48,112 nucleotides of DNA from Pseudooceanicola atlanticus (GCF_000768315.1 NZ_AQQX01000019.1:1-48112); one strand, 5' to 3'. Shown: positions 17,647 through 27,580, counted from the stretch's first letter. Notes: generated by a model from the sequence alone, not told the origin. Made by a program: numbers and translations.

Positions 17647-17952
17647 TCAGGCCCGCGGTGGCCTGTGTCTTGGGACGACGGCAATCCCGGAAAGGTCCGC
17701 GACCGACAAGGTCGCCCGGGCCACGACGTCACCCTCCGGCGCGGGCGGCGCCGCGTTCTGTTTTGGCATCGTGCAGGTCAGGCAAGGTTTCTTCGCAAGC
17801 GTCCGGGCCGGTGCAGCTGCGCCGGGTGCCACGCAGATCTCCTGAAACGCGGGCGCGCTGGAACATCCGCTGCTCCGTTCGGCCTGGGCAGGAGCGAGCG
17901 AGGTGAGCAGCAGGATCGAAAGCGTCGCGAAAAGGGTCAAGTAACGCAGCAT
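17647..17952 (-). CDS. small exported Cys-containing protein
   Basis: A 101-residue protein starting at the ATG at 17950-17952 (MLRYLTLFATLSILLLTSLA signal peptide, cleavage after AQA). The mature part has two short cysteine clusters, including KKPCLTCTMPK, which could hold a metal or a redox disulfide. A longer start at 18006 would add an unlikely 18 residues before the signal. It lies 83 bases upstream of DoxX on the same strand and may head that transcript. No family was recognised. Confidence 0.5.
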   Translation of the reverse strand: MLRYLTLFATLSILLLTSLAPAQAERSSGCSSAPAFQEICVAPGAAAPARTLAKKPCLTCTMPKQNAAPPAPEGDVVARATLSVADLSGIAVVPRHRPPRA

Positions 17953-18185
17953 GCGGGGTCCGGAAAATTGCCTTTCCACGTGCACTTGGCCCGCCTCGCC
18001 AGACACCGCAAGCTAGGACTCTAAAGCTCACGCAGTCGTGACGATGGGCCAGCAAAAACGTCCGCGGTATCAGAGCATCTTGCAGGTCAGGCGGAACTCT
18101 GAAGTTGAGATTTACCCAACGTAATTGACTCGCGGCATGTAGAGCGCAATAATTTTGCCATTAATGCCAGCCTTGGGGGAACGGC

Positions 18186-20642
18186 ATGGTCGCCAGCATT
18201 GGTCCTAATTTCAAAGTCAGTACATTCTTTTCGTCCAAGTCCGATGTCGACATCCTGTCACTGGGTGCTGGAGAATACGTGGCGGTATGGCGCTCCGCGA
18301 ACCAGGATGGGTCTGGCTTTGGTATTTTTGGTCAGCAATTCGATCAGGAGGGGAACCTTCTGGGCGGTGAATTCCAAGTGAATAGCTTTACAGCACAGGG
18401 GCAGGAGGCGCCTAGTCTGGCGCTCGCGCCTGGCGCCTTCTCGGGTCCTCTGGAACCGCCGACTGAGAATGGTTTCATGGTTACTTGGGAGAGTTTCCAA
18501 CAGGACGGCAACGAATGGGGCATTTACGCCCAGCGGTTCGACGCGTCGGGAGGCAAAGTCGGCGCTGAATTTCAGGTGAATACAGAAACTTTTGCGCCGC
18601 AACGTGATCCTCAGATCGCCGCCTTATCAGCCGATACTAGCACAGCCTCGTCCGCAACTTCCCTGATTGTCTGGGAGTCCAATGTGCAAGATGGCAGCGG
18701 TTTCGGGGTCTTCGGACAGCGATATTCTGCGGCACTGTCTCCGGATGGTAACGAATTCCAGATCAACACCGAAGTCAATCTGGACCAAATGAACCCTTCA
18801 GTTGCGACGTTGGCTGACGGGAAGGTTGTCGTTACATGGCAATCTTTCAACCAGGATGGAGATAGTTGGGGAATATATGGTCAGAAGTTCGACGTCGCCG
18901 GTGAAAGGGACGGGATCGAATTCCGAGTCAATCAGACCATAGCGAGCGCGCAAACCGATCCGCAGGTCATCGCACTTGGGCTAGGCCGCTTTCTGGTCAC
19001 CTGGCAGCAGCTAGACGGTGACGGTACTGGTGTATTCGGCCGGATCTATTCCGAAGACGGACAGCCTGCGACTGACGAATTCCAGATAAATACAACGGTT
19101 ATCGGCAGCCAAGTAAATGCGCGCGCCGCATATTTCGGTGCCAAAGGTTTCCTCGTTGCTTGGTATACGCCGGGAGGAATCGCAGTACAGCAATTCAACG
19201 AGTCGGGAGAGAAGCTCGGCCAGGAAACCATTGTGAGTACGTCGCGGGTTGGCAACGCCTCAATTCCGGGTATCGATGGAAATATCGTAATATGGACTGA
19301 CCTCAGCGAGGTGTTTGCACAACAGATCGCGCTGCCGCGCTATGGAACGGAATTCGCCGATCAAATCGTGGTCGCGGCCGGGGATATTGTCTTCGGTTTG
19401 GAAGGAAATGACACGATCTCCACCTTGAGTTCGTTCGGCGGCGCGCAGATGGAGGGACAAGGCGGCAATGACCTGCTCCTGAGCGGGGGCGCAGGGGATA
19501 CTCTAGACGGTGGCGCGGACACGGATACGGCAGGTTATCAACCTGCAGGCGCCGGTGTCGTTGCTTCGCTTTCGGTGCCGGCCAGTAACACAGGTGCGGC
19601 CGCAGGCGACGTCTATGTATCCATCGAGAACCTTAGCGGGTCGAATTTCGATGACGTCCTTTCTGGTGACGGTAGCGCCAATGTGCTTTCCGGTGAGATT
19701 GGTTCGGATGAATTGCATGGATTGGGGGGTATCGACACGCTTTCCGGCGGTTTCGGTGACGACACGCTGGACGGGGGCGCGGGTGGCGATCTGCTGATGG
19801 GCGGGCCGGGGTCGGATCGGATCATCGTGGACGACCCGGGTGACCGGGTTGCCGAAAGCCGCAACTGGGCAGGGCACGACACGGTTATTTCCTCAGTCGA
19901 TTTCCGCATGGGGCGCAAACACATAGAGGACCTCGACCTGACCGGAACGGCTCGGCTGGGCGCGGGCAACGGGTTGCAGAACAGGATCACCGGCAATGCC
20001 TCCGACAACGTTCTGGATGGCGGCAAGAACAACGACACTCTGATCGGCGGGATGGGAGACGACCGGTACCTGATCCGATCTCCGGGAGACATGGCTGTTG
20101 AGAGCGCGGGGGGCGGCATCGACGAGGTACTGGCGTTCCGCAGTTACGCAATGGAGGCGCATGTCGAAAAGCTCTTCATGCAGACCGTCTACACGAAGGA
20201 CGGCGCCCCCGCGATTTTCAATGGGATCGGCAACGGGCTCGACAATACGATCGTCGGGACGCCGTTTGCCAACTTCCTGATTGGTCGCGAGGGGCGCGAT
20301 ACGCTGAAGGGGCAGGCGGGTGCGGATACTTTCGTCTTCGACCGCGCGCTCGGCGCGTCGAATGTCGACCGGATCATCGATTTCAACGTCAACACGGTGA
20401 ATGAGGGCGACAGATTATTGCTGAAAGGCAGCGTGTTTGGTGGCATGACGGCCGGAGCGCTCTCGACTGCAGATTTCGTGACAGGCACGACGGCTGGCGA
20501 CACGTCTGACCGGATTATTTTCGATCAGTCCTCGGGAAGGATGTGGTACGACAGCGACGGCACCGGCGCAGCAACCCAAGTCCTGGTCGCGACCTTCGAG
20601 CAGAACGCGATCGTGACTGCCGGGGATATCGAGGTTTTCTGA
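18186..20642 (+). CDS. RTX calcium-binding secreted protein
   Basis: An 818-residue protein without an N-terminal signal, as expected for type I secretion. Residues 1-380 hold about six repeats of 55-60 residues with the theme VTWxSxxQDGDxWGIYGQxFDxxG followed by EFQVN; they are likely blades of a beta-propeller-like domain. Residues about 385-700 carry glycine/aspartate-rich RTX calcium motifs (GGQGGNDLLLSGGAGD, GGFGDDTLDGGAG). The last 80 residues end in the alphaproteobacterial T1SS tail (TAGDIEVF). The region from about residue 538 onward is closely similar to the end of the RTX protein at 43164. No T1SS exporter genes are in the window. The role may be adhesion or an extracellular enzyme; no catalytic motif was seen. 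Confidence 0.8.
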   Translation: MVASIGPNFKVSTFFSSKSDVDILSLGAGEYVAVWRSANQDGSGFGIFGQQFDQEGNLLGGEFQVNSFTAQGQEAPSLALAPGAFSGPLEPPTENGFMVTWESFQQDGNEWGIYAQRFDASGGKVGAEFQVNTETFAPQRDPQIAALSADTSTASSATSLIVWESNVQDGSGFGVFGQRYSAALSPDGNEFQINTEVNLDQMNPSVATLADGKVVVTWQSFNQDGDSWGIYGQKFDVAGERDGIEFRVNQTIASAQTDPQVIALGLGRFLVTWQQLDGDGTGVFGRIYSEDGQPATDEFQINTTVIGSQVNARAAYFGAKGFLVAWYTPGGIAVQQFNESGEKLGQETIVSTSRVGNASIPGIDGNIVIWTDLSEVFAQQIALPRYGTEFADQIVVAAGDIVFGLEGNDTISTLSSFGGAQMEGQGGNDLLLSGGAGDTLDGGADTDTAGYQPAGAGVVASLSVPASNTGAAAGDVYVSIENLSGSNFDDVLSGDGSANVLSGEIGSDELHGLGGIDTLSGGFGDDTLDGGAGGDLLMGGPGSDRIIVDDPGDRVAESRNWAGHDTVISSVDFRMGRKHIEDLDLTGTARLGAGNGLQNRITGNASDNVLDGGKNNDTLIGGMGDDRYLIRSPGDMAVESAGGGIDEVLAFRSYAMEAHVEKLFMQTVYTKDGAPAIFNGIGNGLDNTIVGTPFANFLIGREGRDTLKGQAGADTFVFDRALGASNVDRIIDFNVNTVNEGDRLLLKGSVFGGMTAGALSTADFVTGTTAGDTSDRIIFDQSSGRMWYDSDGTGAATQVLVATFEQNAIVTAGDIEVF

Positions 20643-20668
20643 CCTGATAATGACGTCAGAGTGCCGGA

Positions 20669-21583
20669 CTAACGTGCGCGGTTGCTCTGTAGCGATGCCA
20701 GTCCGCGTGTCACGTTCTCAACCACCGCCCGGTGCGTCGGTGTGCTGGCGACATGAGGTGTCAGGAAGAGAGCGGGATGGGACCAGAGCGGGCTGCTTGG
20801 CGGAAGCGGCTCTTCCTCGAACACGTCGAGCGAAGCACCTGAAAGCCGACCGCTATCCAGCGCGGCGATCAGGTCGTCCTCGATCAGTTGCCGGCCCCGC
20901 CCGATCTGGATCAGCGCGGCACCGTGGGGCAGCTTGGAGAAGGTTTCGGCGTTCAGAAGCCCTTCGGTCTGCGGGGTCAGGGGCAGTACATTGACCAGAA
21001 TGTCGGTGCGGCCCAGCACGGTGACGAGCGTGTCAACGACCTGGTGGTCCGCGCCGGTCAGCGGTTCGGCAGGCATCGAGCGCGACACCACCGTAATGGG
21101 ATAACCAAGCGCGATCAGCGCCTTGGCAATGGCGCGTCCCATCATGCCGAAGCCAAGAACGGTGACGCGGCGCAGGGTCGGGCTTTGATCACCAACGCGG
21201 CGGTCCCATTCCGCGCGGGCCTGCGCCGCCAGGAAATCGCCCATGCGCCGATGATGCCAGATGACGTGGAACGCCGCGAAGCCGGCCATTTGCAGCGCCT
21301 GGTCCGGGTCCTCGACCCGGAAGACCGGAATGTCGGGCAGCGAGGGGCATTCCATGATCGCGTCGATCCCGGCGCCGACGGAAAACACCGCCCGCAGGTT
21401 GGGGTAGGGGAGGAATGCGTCATCCGCCGGCTTGAACGTCACCACGAAATCGACGGCGGCCGGGTCCGTGACCTGGTCCGGGGTCAGCAGTGTGATGTCG
21501 GGCGCATATTCCGCGAAAGGGCCGGCAAAGAAATGCATCATGTCGAGCACCGAACAGGTGGCGACGCCGATGGGGCCATTCAT
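20669..21583 (-). CDS. D-2-hydroxyacid dehydrogenase (GhrA-like)
   Basis: A 304-residue NAD(P)-dependent reductase of the glyoxylate/hydroxypyruvate reductase A group. The Rossmann loop is VLGFGMMGRAIAKAL. The catalytic Arg lies in QIGRGRQLIEDDL, the Glu in DVFEEEPLP and the His in LTPHVAS. It would interconvert a 2-oxoacid and a 2-hydroxyacid. The ATG overlaps the stop of the ABC ATPase gene (ATGA), so it is the last gene of that operon and probably acts on a breakdown product of the imported substrate. The longer frame to 21724 runs into the ATPase gene and is not a real start. Confidence 0.82.
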   Translation of the reverse strand: MNGPIGVATCSVLDMMHFFAGPFAEYAPDITLLTPDQVTDPAAVDFVVTFKPADDAFLPYPNLRAVFSVGAGIDAIMECPSLPDIPVFRVEDPDQALQMAGFAAFHVIWHHRRMGDFLAAQARAEWDRRVGDQSPTLRRVTVLGFGMMGRAIAKALIALGYPITVVSRSMPAEPLTGADHQVVDTLVTVLGRTDILVNVLPLTPQTEGLLNAETFSKLPHGAALIQIGRGRQLIEDDLIAALDSGRLSGASLDVFEEEPLPPSSPLWSHPALFLTPHVASTPTHRAVVENVTRGLASLQSNRAR

Positions 21584-23187
21584 TCCGCGGCCTGCCCCCA
21601 ACCGCCACCTGGCACGGCCGCCAGCAGGGCCTGGGTATAGCTGTGCTGCGGGTTCAGGAAGACCTCGGACACCGGACCGATCTCGACCAGCTTGCCCTTC
21701 TGCATCACCGCGATCCGGTCGCACAGCTGGGCCGCGACGCGCAGGTCATGGGTGATGAACAGGATCGAGAGATCGAACCGGGTCCTGAGGTCACGCAGCA
21801 GGTCCAGCACCTGCGCCTGGATCGATACGTCGAGCGCGGATACGGCCTCGTCCGCGATGATCAGTTCCGGGTCCATGGCCAGAGCACGGGCGATGCCGAT
21901 CCGCTGACGCTGCCCGCCCGAGAATTCATGCGGGAACCGGTCGACGGCATCGGCACCCAGACCCACCGTTTCCATCAATTCGCGGGCCCGGGCGCGGGCC
22001 TTGTCCTTGGGCACGCCCTTGGCGATCGGCCCGTCAGTCAACGCCCGCATCACGCGGTGGCGGGGGTTGAGCGACGCATAGGGGTCCTGGAAGACCATCT
22101 GCACCTTGTGCCGCGCTGCACGCAGTTCACTGTCGGACAGTGCGGCCAGATCGGTGCCGCCGACGATCACCTCGCCCGCATCGGGGGCGACCAGCCGCAC
22201 GACGGCGCGGCCCAGCGTGGATTTGCCCGACCCGGATTCACCGACAAGGCCCAGCACCTCACCGCGCGAGATGGTCAGCGACACGTTGTCGATGGCGCGG
22301 ACGTCGCGGCGTTCGCGGAACAGGCCGCCGCCGGTCTTGTAGGTCTTTTCGAGGTTGCGGATCTCCAGCGCCGGGGCTTTCGCGACCTCGGTGGATTGCC
22401 CGACAAGGCCCGACGGGATCGCCGCCAGCAGCCGCTTGGTGTAGTCGTGCTGCGGGTTCTCCAGAACCTCCGTGGCGTTGCCACGTTCCACGATCTCGCC
22501 GTAGCGCATGACGATCACGCGGTCGGCGATCTCGGCCACGACGCCGAAGTCGTGGGTGATGAACATCACCGCCATGCCGCGCTTTTCGCGCAGGTCGAGG
22601 ATCAGTTTCAGGATCTGCGCCTGCGTCGTCACGTCCAGCGCGGTGGTCGGTTCGTCGGCGATCAGCAGTTCGGGCTCCAGCGCCAGGGCCATGGCGATCA
22701 TCGCCCGCTGACGCTGCCCGCCCGACAGTTGGAACGGATAGGCACGGATGATCTTTTCCGGGTCGGGCAGTTGCACTTCGCGGATGAGCGCCAGCGCCTT
22801 TTCGCGCCGTTCGGCGGGGCGGTGGCGATTATGGGCCTCGAACACCTCGGCGATTTGGTCACCGATCCGCATCAGCGGGTTCAGCGCCGTCATCGGTTCC
22901 TGGAAGATCATCGCGATACGGTCGCCGCGCAGCGCGCGTTGTTCCGCCTCGGACACGGTCAGGATGTCCTTGCCGCCGAACTCGGCCTTGCCCTTGGCGA
23001 CGCTCACGCCTTCGGGAAGCAGGCCCATCACGGCATTGGCCGTCATCGACTTGCCAGAGCCGGATTCGCCCACGACGCAGAGGATTTCACCTGCCGCGAT
23101 GTCATAGGAGCAGTCCTGCACGGCAAATTCCCGGTCCGCCCCGCGGGGCAGGGCGATCGACAGGTCGGAGATGGAAATGACGCTCAT
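21580..23187 (-). CDS. double ABC ATPase of peptide/opine importer
   Basis: A 535-residue fusion of two ABC domains (DppD plus DppF type, as in GsiA). Each half has Walker A GESGSGKS, a signature (LSGGQRQR in the first, FSGGQRQR in the second) and a Walker B. The second Walker B reads [12 protein letters not shown], with Ala in place of the usual Pro. Both halves end with the oligopeptide-transporter extension ([28 protein letters not shown]). It overlaps the permease gene upstream by four bases and energises the importer encoded at 23184-26613. Confidence 0.9.
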   Translation of the reverse strand: MSVISISDLSIALPRGADREFAVQDCSYDIAAGEILCVVGESGSGKSMTANAVMGLLPEGVSVAKGKAEFGGKDILTVSEAEQRALRGDRIAMIFQEPMTALNPLMRIGDQIAEVFEAHNRHRPAERREKALALIREVQLPDPEKIIRAYPFQLSGGQRQRAMIAMALALEPELLIADEPTTALDVTTQAQILKLILDLREKRGMAVMFITHDFGVVAEIADRVIVMRYGEIVERGNATEVLENPQHDYTKRLLAAIPSGLVGQSTEVAKAPALEIRNLEKTYKTGGGLFRERRDVRAIDNVSLTISRGEVLGLVGESGSGKSTLGRAVVRLVAPDAGEVIVGGTDLAALSDSELRAARHKVQMVFQDPYASLNPRHRVMRALTDGPIAKGVPKDKARARARELMETVGLGADAVDRFPHEFSGGQRQRIGIARALAMDPELIIADEAVSALDVSIQAQVLDLLRDLRTRFDLSILFITHDLRVAAQLCDRIAVMQKGKLVEIGPVSEVFLNPQHSYTQALLAAVPGGGWGQAAE

Positions 23188-24023
23188 GACCGGCCCTTCC
23201 GTGCGAGATGGGGGTTCAGGGCGTCATTCAACCCTTCGCCGATCAGGTTCAGCGCCAGAACGGTCAGGACGATCGCCACGCCGGGGAAGAAGGACAGCCA
23301 CCAGGCCGACCGGATCACGGTTCGTGCCGCGCCGATCTGGAACCCCCAGGACATGATGTTGGGATCGCCCAGCCCGAGGAAGGACAGCGAGCTTTCCAGC
23401 AGGATCGCCGTCGCCACCATGAGCGAGGCCATGACGATGATCGGCGAGACCGTGTTGGGCAGGACCTGGCGGATCAGGATGTGCATGTTCGACAGACCGG
23501 CCAGACGGGCAGCGTCGACATATTCGCGCTTGGTGACCGACATGACCTCGGCCCGCACCAGTCGGGCGACCGGTGGCCAGGACACAATCGCGATGGCGAT
23601 GGTAATCGATGTCAGCGTCGGCTCCAGGATGGCGACGAGGACAATGGCGAGCGCGAAGTTCGGGATGGTCTGGAAGAACTCGGTGAAGCGCATGGCGCCT
23701 TCGTCGACCCACTTGCCGTAGAACCCGGCCAGCGCGCCCAGTGGCACACCGATCAGCAGGGCCATCACGGTCGAGACGAGCCCGACCAGCAACGACACCC
23801 GGGCGCCGTAGACTAGCCCAGCCAGCACGTCACGGCCCAGCGTGTCCGTGCCAAGCGGCAGGCCGTCGGTGGTGAAGGGGACCAGGAACGGGCGTTGAAC
23901 CATTGCCCAGGGACCGCGCGGATACAGGACCGGGGCCAGCAGGGCGACGAGGATCACCGCGATCAGGATCGCCAGCCCCAGCAGGGCGCCGCGATTGGTG
24001 ATGAAGCGTTTCCAGAGGGTCAT
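23184..24023 (-). CDS. peptide/opine-type ABC permease (DppC-like)
   Basis: A 279-residue inner-membrane permease with an N-terminal helix (LLGLAILIAVILVALLAPVL) and a periplasmic LGTDTLGRDVLAGLVYGARV stretch typical of DppC/OppC. The cytoplasmic coupling loop is REYVDAARLAGLSNMHILIR. It overlaps the ATPase gene and lies 10 bases after the DppB-like gene. With that partner it forms the transmembrane channel. Confidence 0.88.
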   Translation of the reverse strand: MTLWKRFITNRGALLGLAILIAVILVALLAPVLYPRGPWAMVQRPFLVPFTTDGLPLGTDTLGRDVLAGLVYGARVSLLVGLVSTVMALLIGVPLGALAGFYGKWVDEGAMRFTEFFQTIPNFALAIVLVAILEPTLTSITIAIAIVSWPPVARLVRAEVMSVTKREYVDAARLAGLSNMHILIRQVLPNTVSPIIVMASLMVATAILLESSLSFLGLGDPNIMSWGFQIGAARTVIRSAWWLSFFPGVAIVLTVLALNLIGEGLNDALNPHLARKGRS

Positions 24024-24033
24024 GTCCGGCTCC

Positions 24034-25011
24034 TCATGCCTTGTGTCCGATACGCGGGTCGATCAGGCGATAGACCAGGTCGGTGAGGATGTTGAACACG
24101 ATCACCATGGCGGCAGAGACGAGGAAGACCCCGAGGATCGTGTTGTAGTCGCGGGCGGCCAGGCTTTCGAACATCAGGCGTCCGATGCCGGGCCAGGCAA
24201 AGACGGTTTCGGTCAGGACGGCGCCGCCGACCAGTTGGCCGGCCTGAAGGCCTGCCAGGGTCACCACGGGCAGCAGCGCGTTGCGCAGGATGTGGCGGCG
24301 ACGGATCAGCGAGGGCATCAGGCCCTTGGCGCGGGCGGTCTTGACGAAATCCTGCTGCGCGACCTCTAGCATGGAGGCACGGGTCATGCGCATGTAGACC
24401 GCCATGAAGAACAGCCCAAGCGTCAGCGCCGGCAGGATCAGGTGTTTCAGGATGTCCAGCGCCCGTTCGAAGCCGGAATAGCCGCTGCCCACCGTCTCGT
24501 AGCCGAAACCGGGCAGCCAGCCCAGCTGGACGGAGAAGACAAGCACGGCCATCAGCGCGGCCCAGTAGAGCGGCGTGGCGTAGAACAGAAGCGCGGTCCC
24601 GGTGATCAAGGTGTCGGTGAACTTGCCGACGCGGGCCGAGGCTGCGACGCCAAGGGCCACACCGGCCAGCAGTGAAATCCAGAAGGCGCTGAGCGTCAGG
24701 ATCAGCGTGGCGGGCAATCGATCCAGGATCAGGTCCAGCACGGGCTGGCCCTGCCGGAAGGAATATCCCAGGTCCAGCGTCACGATATTGCCCACGTAGC
24801 GGGCAAGCTGGACGTACAAGGGCTGATCCAGCCCGAACCGGGCGCGGAGATCGGCAATCATCTGTTCATCCGCGGCCCCGGCTTCACCGGCCAGGACCGT
24901 TGCGGGGTCACCCGGCGCGGCATGGACGAGGAAGAAGTTGAGGATTGCGATGGCAAGAAGGGTGATCGCCGCCTTTATCAGACGCGACAGGATCGCTCCG
25001 GCAATGGCCAT
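24034..25011 (-). CDS. peptide/opine-type ABC permease (DppB-like)
   Basis: A 325-residue permease. It has the DppB/OppB N-terminal helix with a following AAPGDPATVL segment, about six hydrophobic spans and the coupling loop DFVKTARAKGLMPSLIRRRH. It ends with the family-typical DLVYRLIDPRI. It is the first membrane component after the binding-protein gene, from which it is separated by a hairpin. The family takes up oligopeptides, nickel, glutathione, opines and related compounds, so family alone does not settle the substrate. Confidence 0.88.
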   Translation of the reverse strand: MAIAGAILSRLIKAAITLLAIAILNFFLVHAAPGDPATVLAGEAGAADEQMIADLRARFGLDQPLYVQLARYVGNIVTLDLGYSFRQGQPVLDLILDRLPATLILTLSAFWISLLAGVALGVAASARVGKFTDTLITGTALLFYATPLYWAALMAVLVFSVQLGWLPGFGYETVGSGYSGFERALDILKHLILPALTLGLFFMAVYMRMTRASMLEVAQQDFVKTARAKGLMPSLIRRRHILRNALLPVVTLAGLQAGQLVGGAVLTETVFAWPGIGRLMFESLAARDYNTILGVFLVSAAMVIVFNILTDLVYRLIDPRIGHKA

Positions 25012-25031
25012 GGTCTATTCCCTGTTGGTGG

Positions 25032-25059
25032 GCGGGAGAGGCAGGATCGCCCCTCCCGC
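25032..25059 (-). terminator. intercistronic hairpin after binding protein
   Basis: A 7-bp stem, GCGGGAG (25032-25038) with CTCCCGC (25053-25059), between the binding protein and permease genes. It resembles attenuating or stabilising hairpins that raise binding-protein expression in ABC operons. On the minus strand no T-run follows. Confidence 0.45.
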
Positions 25060-25068
25060 AGCCTTTTC

Positions 25069-26613
25069 TCAGTCTTCGATCCAGGCGTCGCGCAGCCCGT
25101 CATTCAGCCCGATACCGGTAGTGATCAGGTTCTTGACGTTGCAGCGGTAGATCGTCGGGAATTCGATCTCGAGCAGCCAGGCCACCGGGACGTCTTCGAC
25201 GATCTGCTGTTGGATCTCCGTGTACATCTCCTGACGCTTTTCATTGTCAGGCTCGATCGCCGCGGCTTCCCACAGCTCGTCGAGTTCCGGGTTCACGTAG
25301 CCCTCGACGTTGTTCCAGGGGCTGCCCTTCTTGATCTGGCTCTCGACGTAGTTCCGGGCCACACCAAGCGCGGGATCGCCGTACTGGTAGAGATAGGTGA
25401 AGGCCATGTCGTAGTCCCAGTTGGCCGTCTTCTCGTTCCAGCCTGCGACGTCGGCGCTGTCGATGTCGACGGTGATGCCGACCTCTTCGAGGTTCTGCTT
25501 GATGGCCTCGGCCCAACGTTGCCAGGTCTCGCCATAGGGCAGGGGCAGCAGGCGAACCGCTTCGCCGTCATAGCCCATCTCGTCCAGCAGTTCCTTGGCC
25601 TTTTCCGGGTCGTGCGGATACTGCGGCACGTCGTCGGTGTAGAAGTTCGTCTTGGACGAAACCGGGCCGGTCGGAACCGTACCATAGCCGTTCCAGACGA
25701 CGTCCTTCACGAATTCACGGTCCATCGCGTACATGACCGCCTGGCGGAACAGCTTGTTCGAGGTCGGACCTTCGCGGTTGTTCAGCCACATCCATGCGTG
25801 CGGTGCGAAGAATTCCCAGCCATCGGAGGTGGAGCAGACATTGTCCATCTCGGTCAGGCGGGCGACATCCCAGTTCTCGACCGAACCGCCGGGCAGCACG
25901 TCGACTTCGCCGGTTTCGAAGGCCACGGCACGGGAGGCCGCATCGGGCACCACGCGATAATACAGGTCATCGATATGCGGCAGACCGTCGAGGTAGTAAT
26001 CCTCGTTTTTGGTCAGGTGGATGTAGGACCCCTTTTCCCATTCCACGAACTTGTATGGGCCGGTGCCGATCGGCGTGGCGTTCATCTCGTTCGTGGCATA
26101 GTCGGTGCCTTCGTAGATATGCTTGGGCACGATCGGCATGGAGCCCGCTTCGAAGGCGTTGATGAAGGGGCCATAGGGTTCCTTCATGGTGATGACGATG
26201 GTGCTGTCATCCGGTGCCTCGACGCTTTCCACGTGGCTGAACGCGCCACGGAAACGGGCGTGGTTGTCCTGCAGGAACTTGGTGGTGAAGATCACGTCCT
26301 CGGCCGAGAAGGGCTCGCCGTCATGCCAGGTGACGCCTTCCTGCAGCTTGAAGGTATAGGTCATCCCGTCTTCCGAGATGCTCCATTCCTTGGCCAGCGA
26401 GGGTTGCGGCTCAAGATCGCCGTTGTAGCGCAGCAGGCTTTCGTAGATCTGGCCGGCGACCATTTGGGTCGGGCCGTTCTGCACCAGGCCGAGCATCAGC
26501 CCCGGCGGTTCGGGCTGCACGATCAGGTCAAGGCGACCGCCGTCCTGCTGTGCAACCGCGCCGGTCGCCATGGAGGCGGCGACGAGGAATGTCGTAAGCT
26601 TCAGAAGTTTCAT
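25069..26613 (-). CDS. ABC substrate-binding protein, SBP family 5
   Basis: A 514-residue periplasmic protein of the DppA/OppA (family 5) class. It starts with a signal peptide (MKLLKLTTFLVAASMATGAVA). Family landmarks are LQEGVTWHDGEPFSAEDVIF near residue 85 and FRQAVMYAMDREFVKDVVW near residue 300. The start at 26613 is chosen because upstream codons lack the signal and look non-coding. The neighbours are a class II aldolase upstream, permeases, ATPase and a hydroxyacid dehydrogenase. The cargo may therefore be a sugar-acid or amino-acid conjugate such as an opine rather than a plain peptide; this is inferred. Confidence 0.88.
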   Translation of the reverse strand: MKLLKLTTFLVAASMATGAVAQQDGGRLDLIVQPEPPGLMLGLVQNGPTQMVAGQIYESLLRYNGDLEPQPSLAKEWSISEDGMTYTFKLQEGVTWHDGEPFSAEDVIFTTKFLQDNHARFRGAFSHVESVEAPDDSTIVITMKEPYGPFINAFEAGSMPIVPKHIYEGTDYATNEMNATPIGTGPYKFVEWEKGSYIHLTKNEDYYLDGLPHIDDLYYRVVPDAASRAVAFETGEVDVLPGGSVENWDVARLTEMDNVCSTSDGWEFFAPHAWMWLNNREGPTSNKLFRQAVMYAMDREFVKDVVWNGYGTVPTGPVSSKTNFYTDDVPQYPHDPEKAKELLDEMGYDGEAVRLLPLPYGETWQRWAEAIKQNLEEVGITVDIDSADVAGWNEKTANWDYDMAFTYLYQYGDPALGVARNYVESQIKKGSPWNNVEGYVNPELDELWEAAAIEPDNEKRQEMYTEIQQQIVEDVPVAWLLEIEFPTIYRCNVKNLITTGIGLNDGLRDAWIED

Positions 26614-26674
26614 TGTTATCTTCCCTGTTGGTTGGGGTTGAAGACGGACCCGTTGGCCGGGTCTCGGGTTGATC

Positions 26675-27526
26675 TCAGTTTTTGTATCCGGGCGAGGCCC
26701 GGTCGACCTGGCGCAGGATGGCGTCCCATTCCGGGTCGCTGTCCGAGGCCTCGGTCTTGTCATAGGCGCGGGCATATTGCCCGGCCGTATGAGCGGCGAT
26801 GTCGTCGGGCAGCGGATCGGGTGTCAGCCCCATCGACAGCGCCGCGACCTGCGCCTTGCACGACCGTTCCAGGTTCAGCGCCAGCTTGACTGCCTCCGCG
26901 ACCGACCGGCCGCAGACCAGCGTGCCATGATTGCGCAGCATCAGCACGTTCAGCGCGCCAAGGTCGGCGATGATGCGTTCACGCTCTTCCAGGTCCAGCG
27001 CGATGCCCTCGTAATCATGATAGGCGATGGCGCCATGGAATTGCGCGGACCACTGGTTGAGCGACAGCAGCCCCTCTTTCACCGAACTCACCGCCACGCC
27101 TGCCACGGTATGGGTGTGCAGCACGCAGGCCGCATCATGGCGGGCCATGTGGACGGCGGAATGGATGGTGAAGCCGGCGGCGTTCACGCCATAGCCATGC
27201 GGATCGTCGAGGATCGCACCGCTTTCGTCCACCGTGACCAGGTTGCCGGCGGTGACCTCGTCAAATGACATCCCGAACGGGTTCAGCAGGAACCGCTTCT
27301 GGCCGGAAGGGCCGTCGGGCAGGCGGGCGGAGATATGGGTGTAGATGCCATCGTCCATCCCCTTCATCGCGATCACGCGATAGGCGGCGGCAAGGTCGCG
27401 ACGGATTTCGGCTTCGCTCTGGGCGCTGCGCGGCCCGGTGGCCTCGTGGCCGCCGAGCGACATGGCCTCTTCGGGTTTGGGCGCTGTATGCGACGTCATG
27501 TGTGGCTCTGCCTTTCGGATCGTCAT
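26675..27526 (-). CDS. class II aldolase/adducin family protein
   Basis: A protein of up to 283 residues with the class II aldolase fold. Zinc ligands are visible in VLHTHTVAGVAVS and in LRNHGTLVCG, and an early MKGMDDGIYTHISARLP segment fits the family. Members are aldolases, epimerases or decarboxylases acting on sugar phosphates or sugar acids. An alternative start at 27499 would remove nine residues; neither start has a decisive ribosome site. It is divergent from the GntR gene and heads the ABC operon. Confidence 0.8.
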   Translation of the reverse strand: MTIRKAEPHMTSHTAPKPEEAMSLGGHEATGPRSAQSEAEIRRDLAAAYRVIAMKGMDDGIYTHISARLPDGPSGQKRFLLNPFGMSFDEVTAGNLVTVDESGAILDDPHGYGVNAAGFTIHSAVHMARHDAACVLHTHTVAGVAVSSVKEGLLSLNQWSAQFHGAIAYHDYEGIALDLEERERIIADLGALNVLMLRNHGTLVCGRSVAEAVKLALNLERSCKAQVAALSMGLTPDPLPDDIAAHTAGQYARAYDKTEASDSDPEWDAILRQVDRASPGYKN

Positions 27527-27580
27527 TTGGGCGTCGGTTGCCCTGAAAGAGATTGTCTGAGGGCGCTCGAGTCAAGAAGA

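Noticed and set aside
21643..23721. 692-codon plus-strand frame
   Set aside because: Antisense to the double ABC ATPase and a permease with clear Walker motifs.
24922..26889. 655-codon plus-strand frame
   Set aside because: Shadow of the family 5 substrate-binding protein gene; no recognisable domains.
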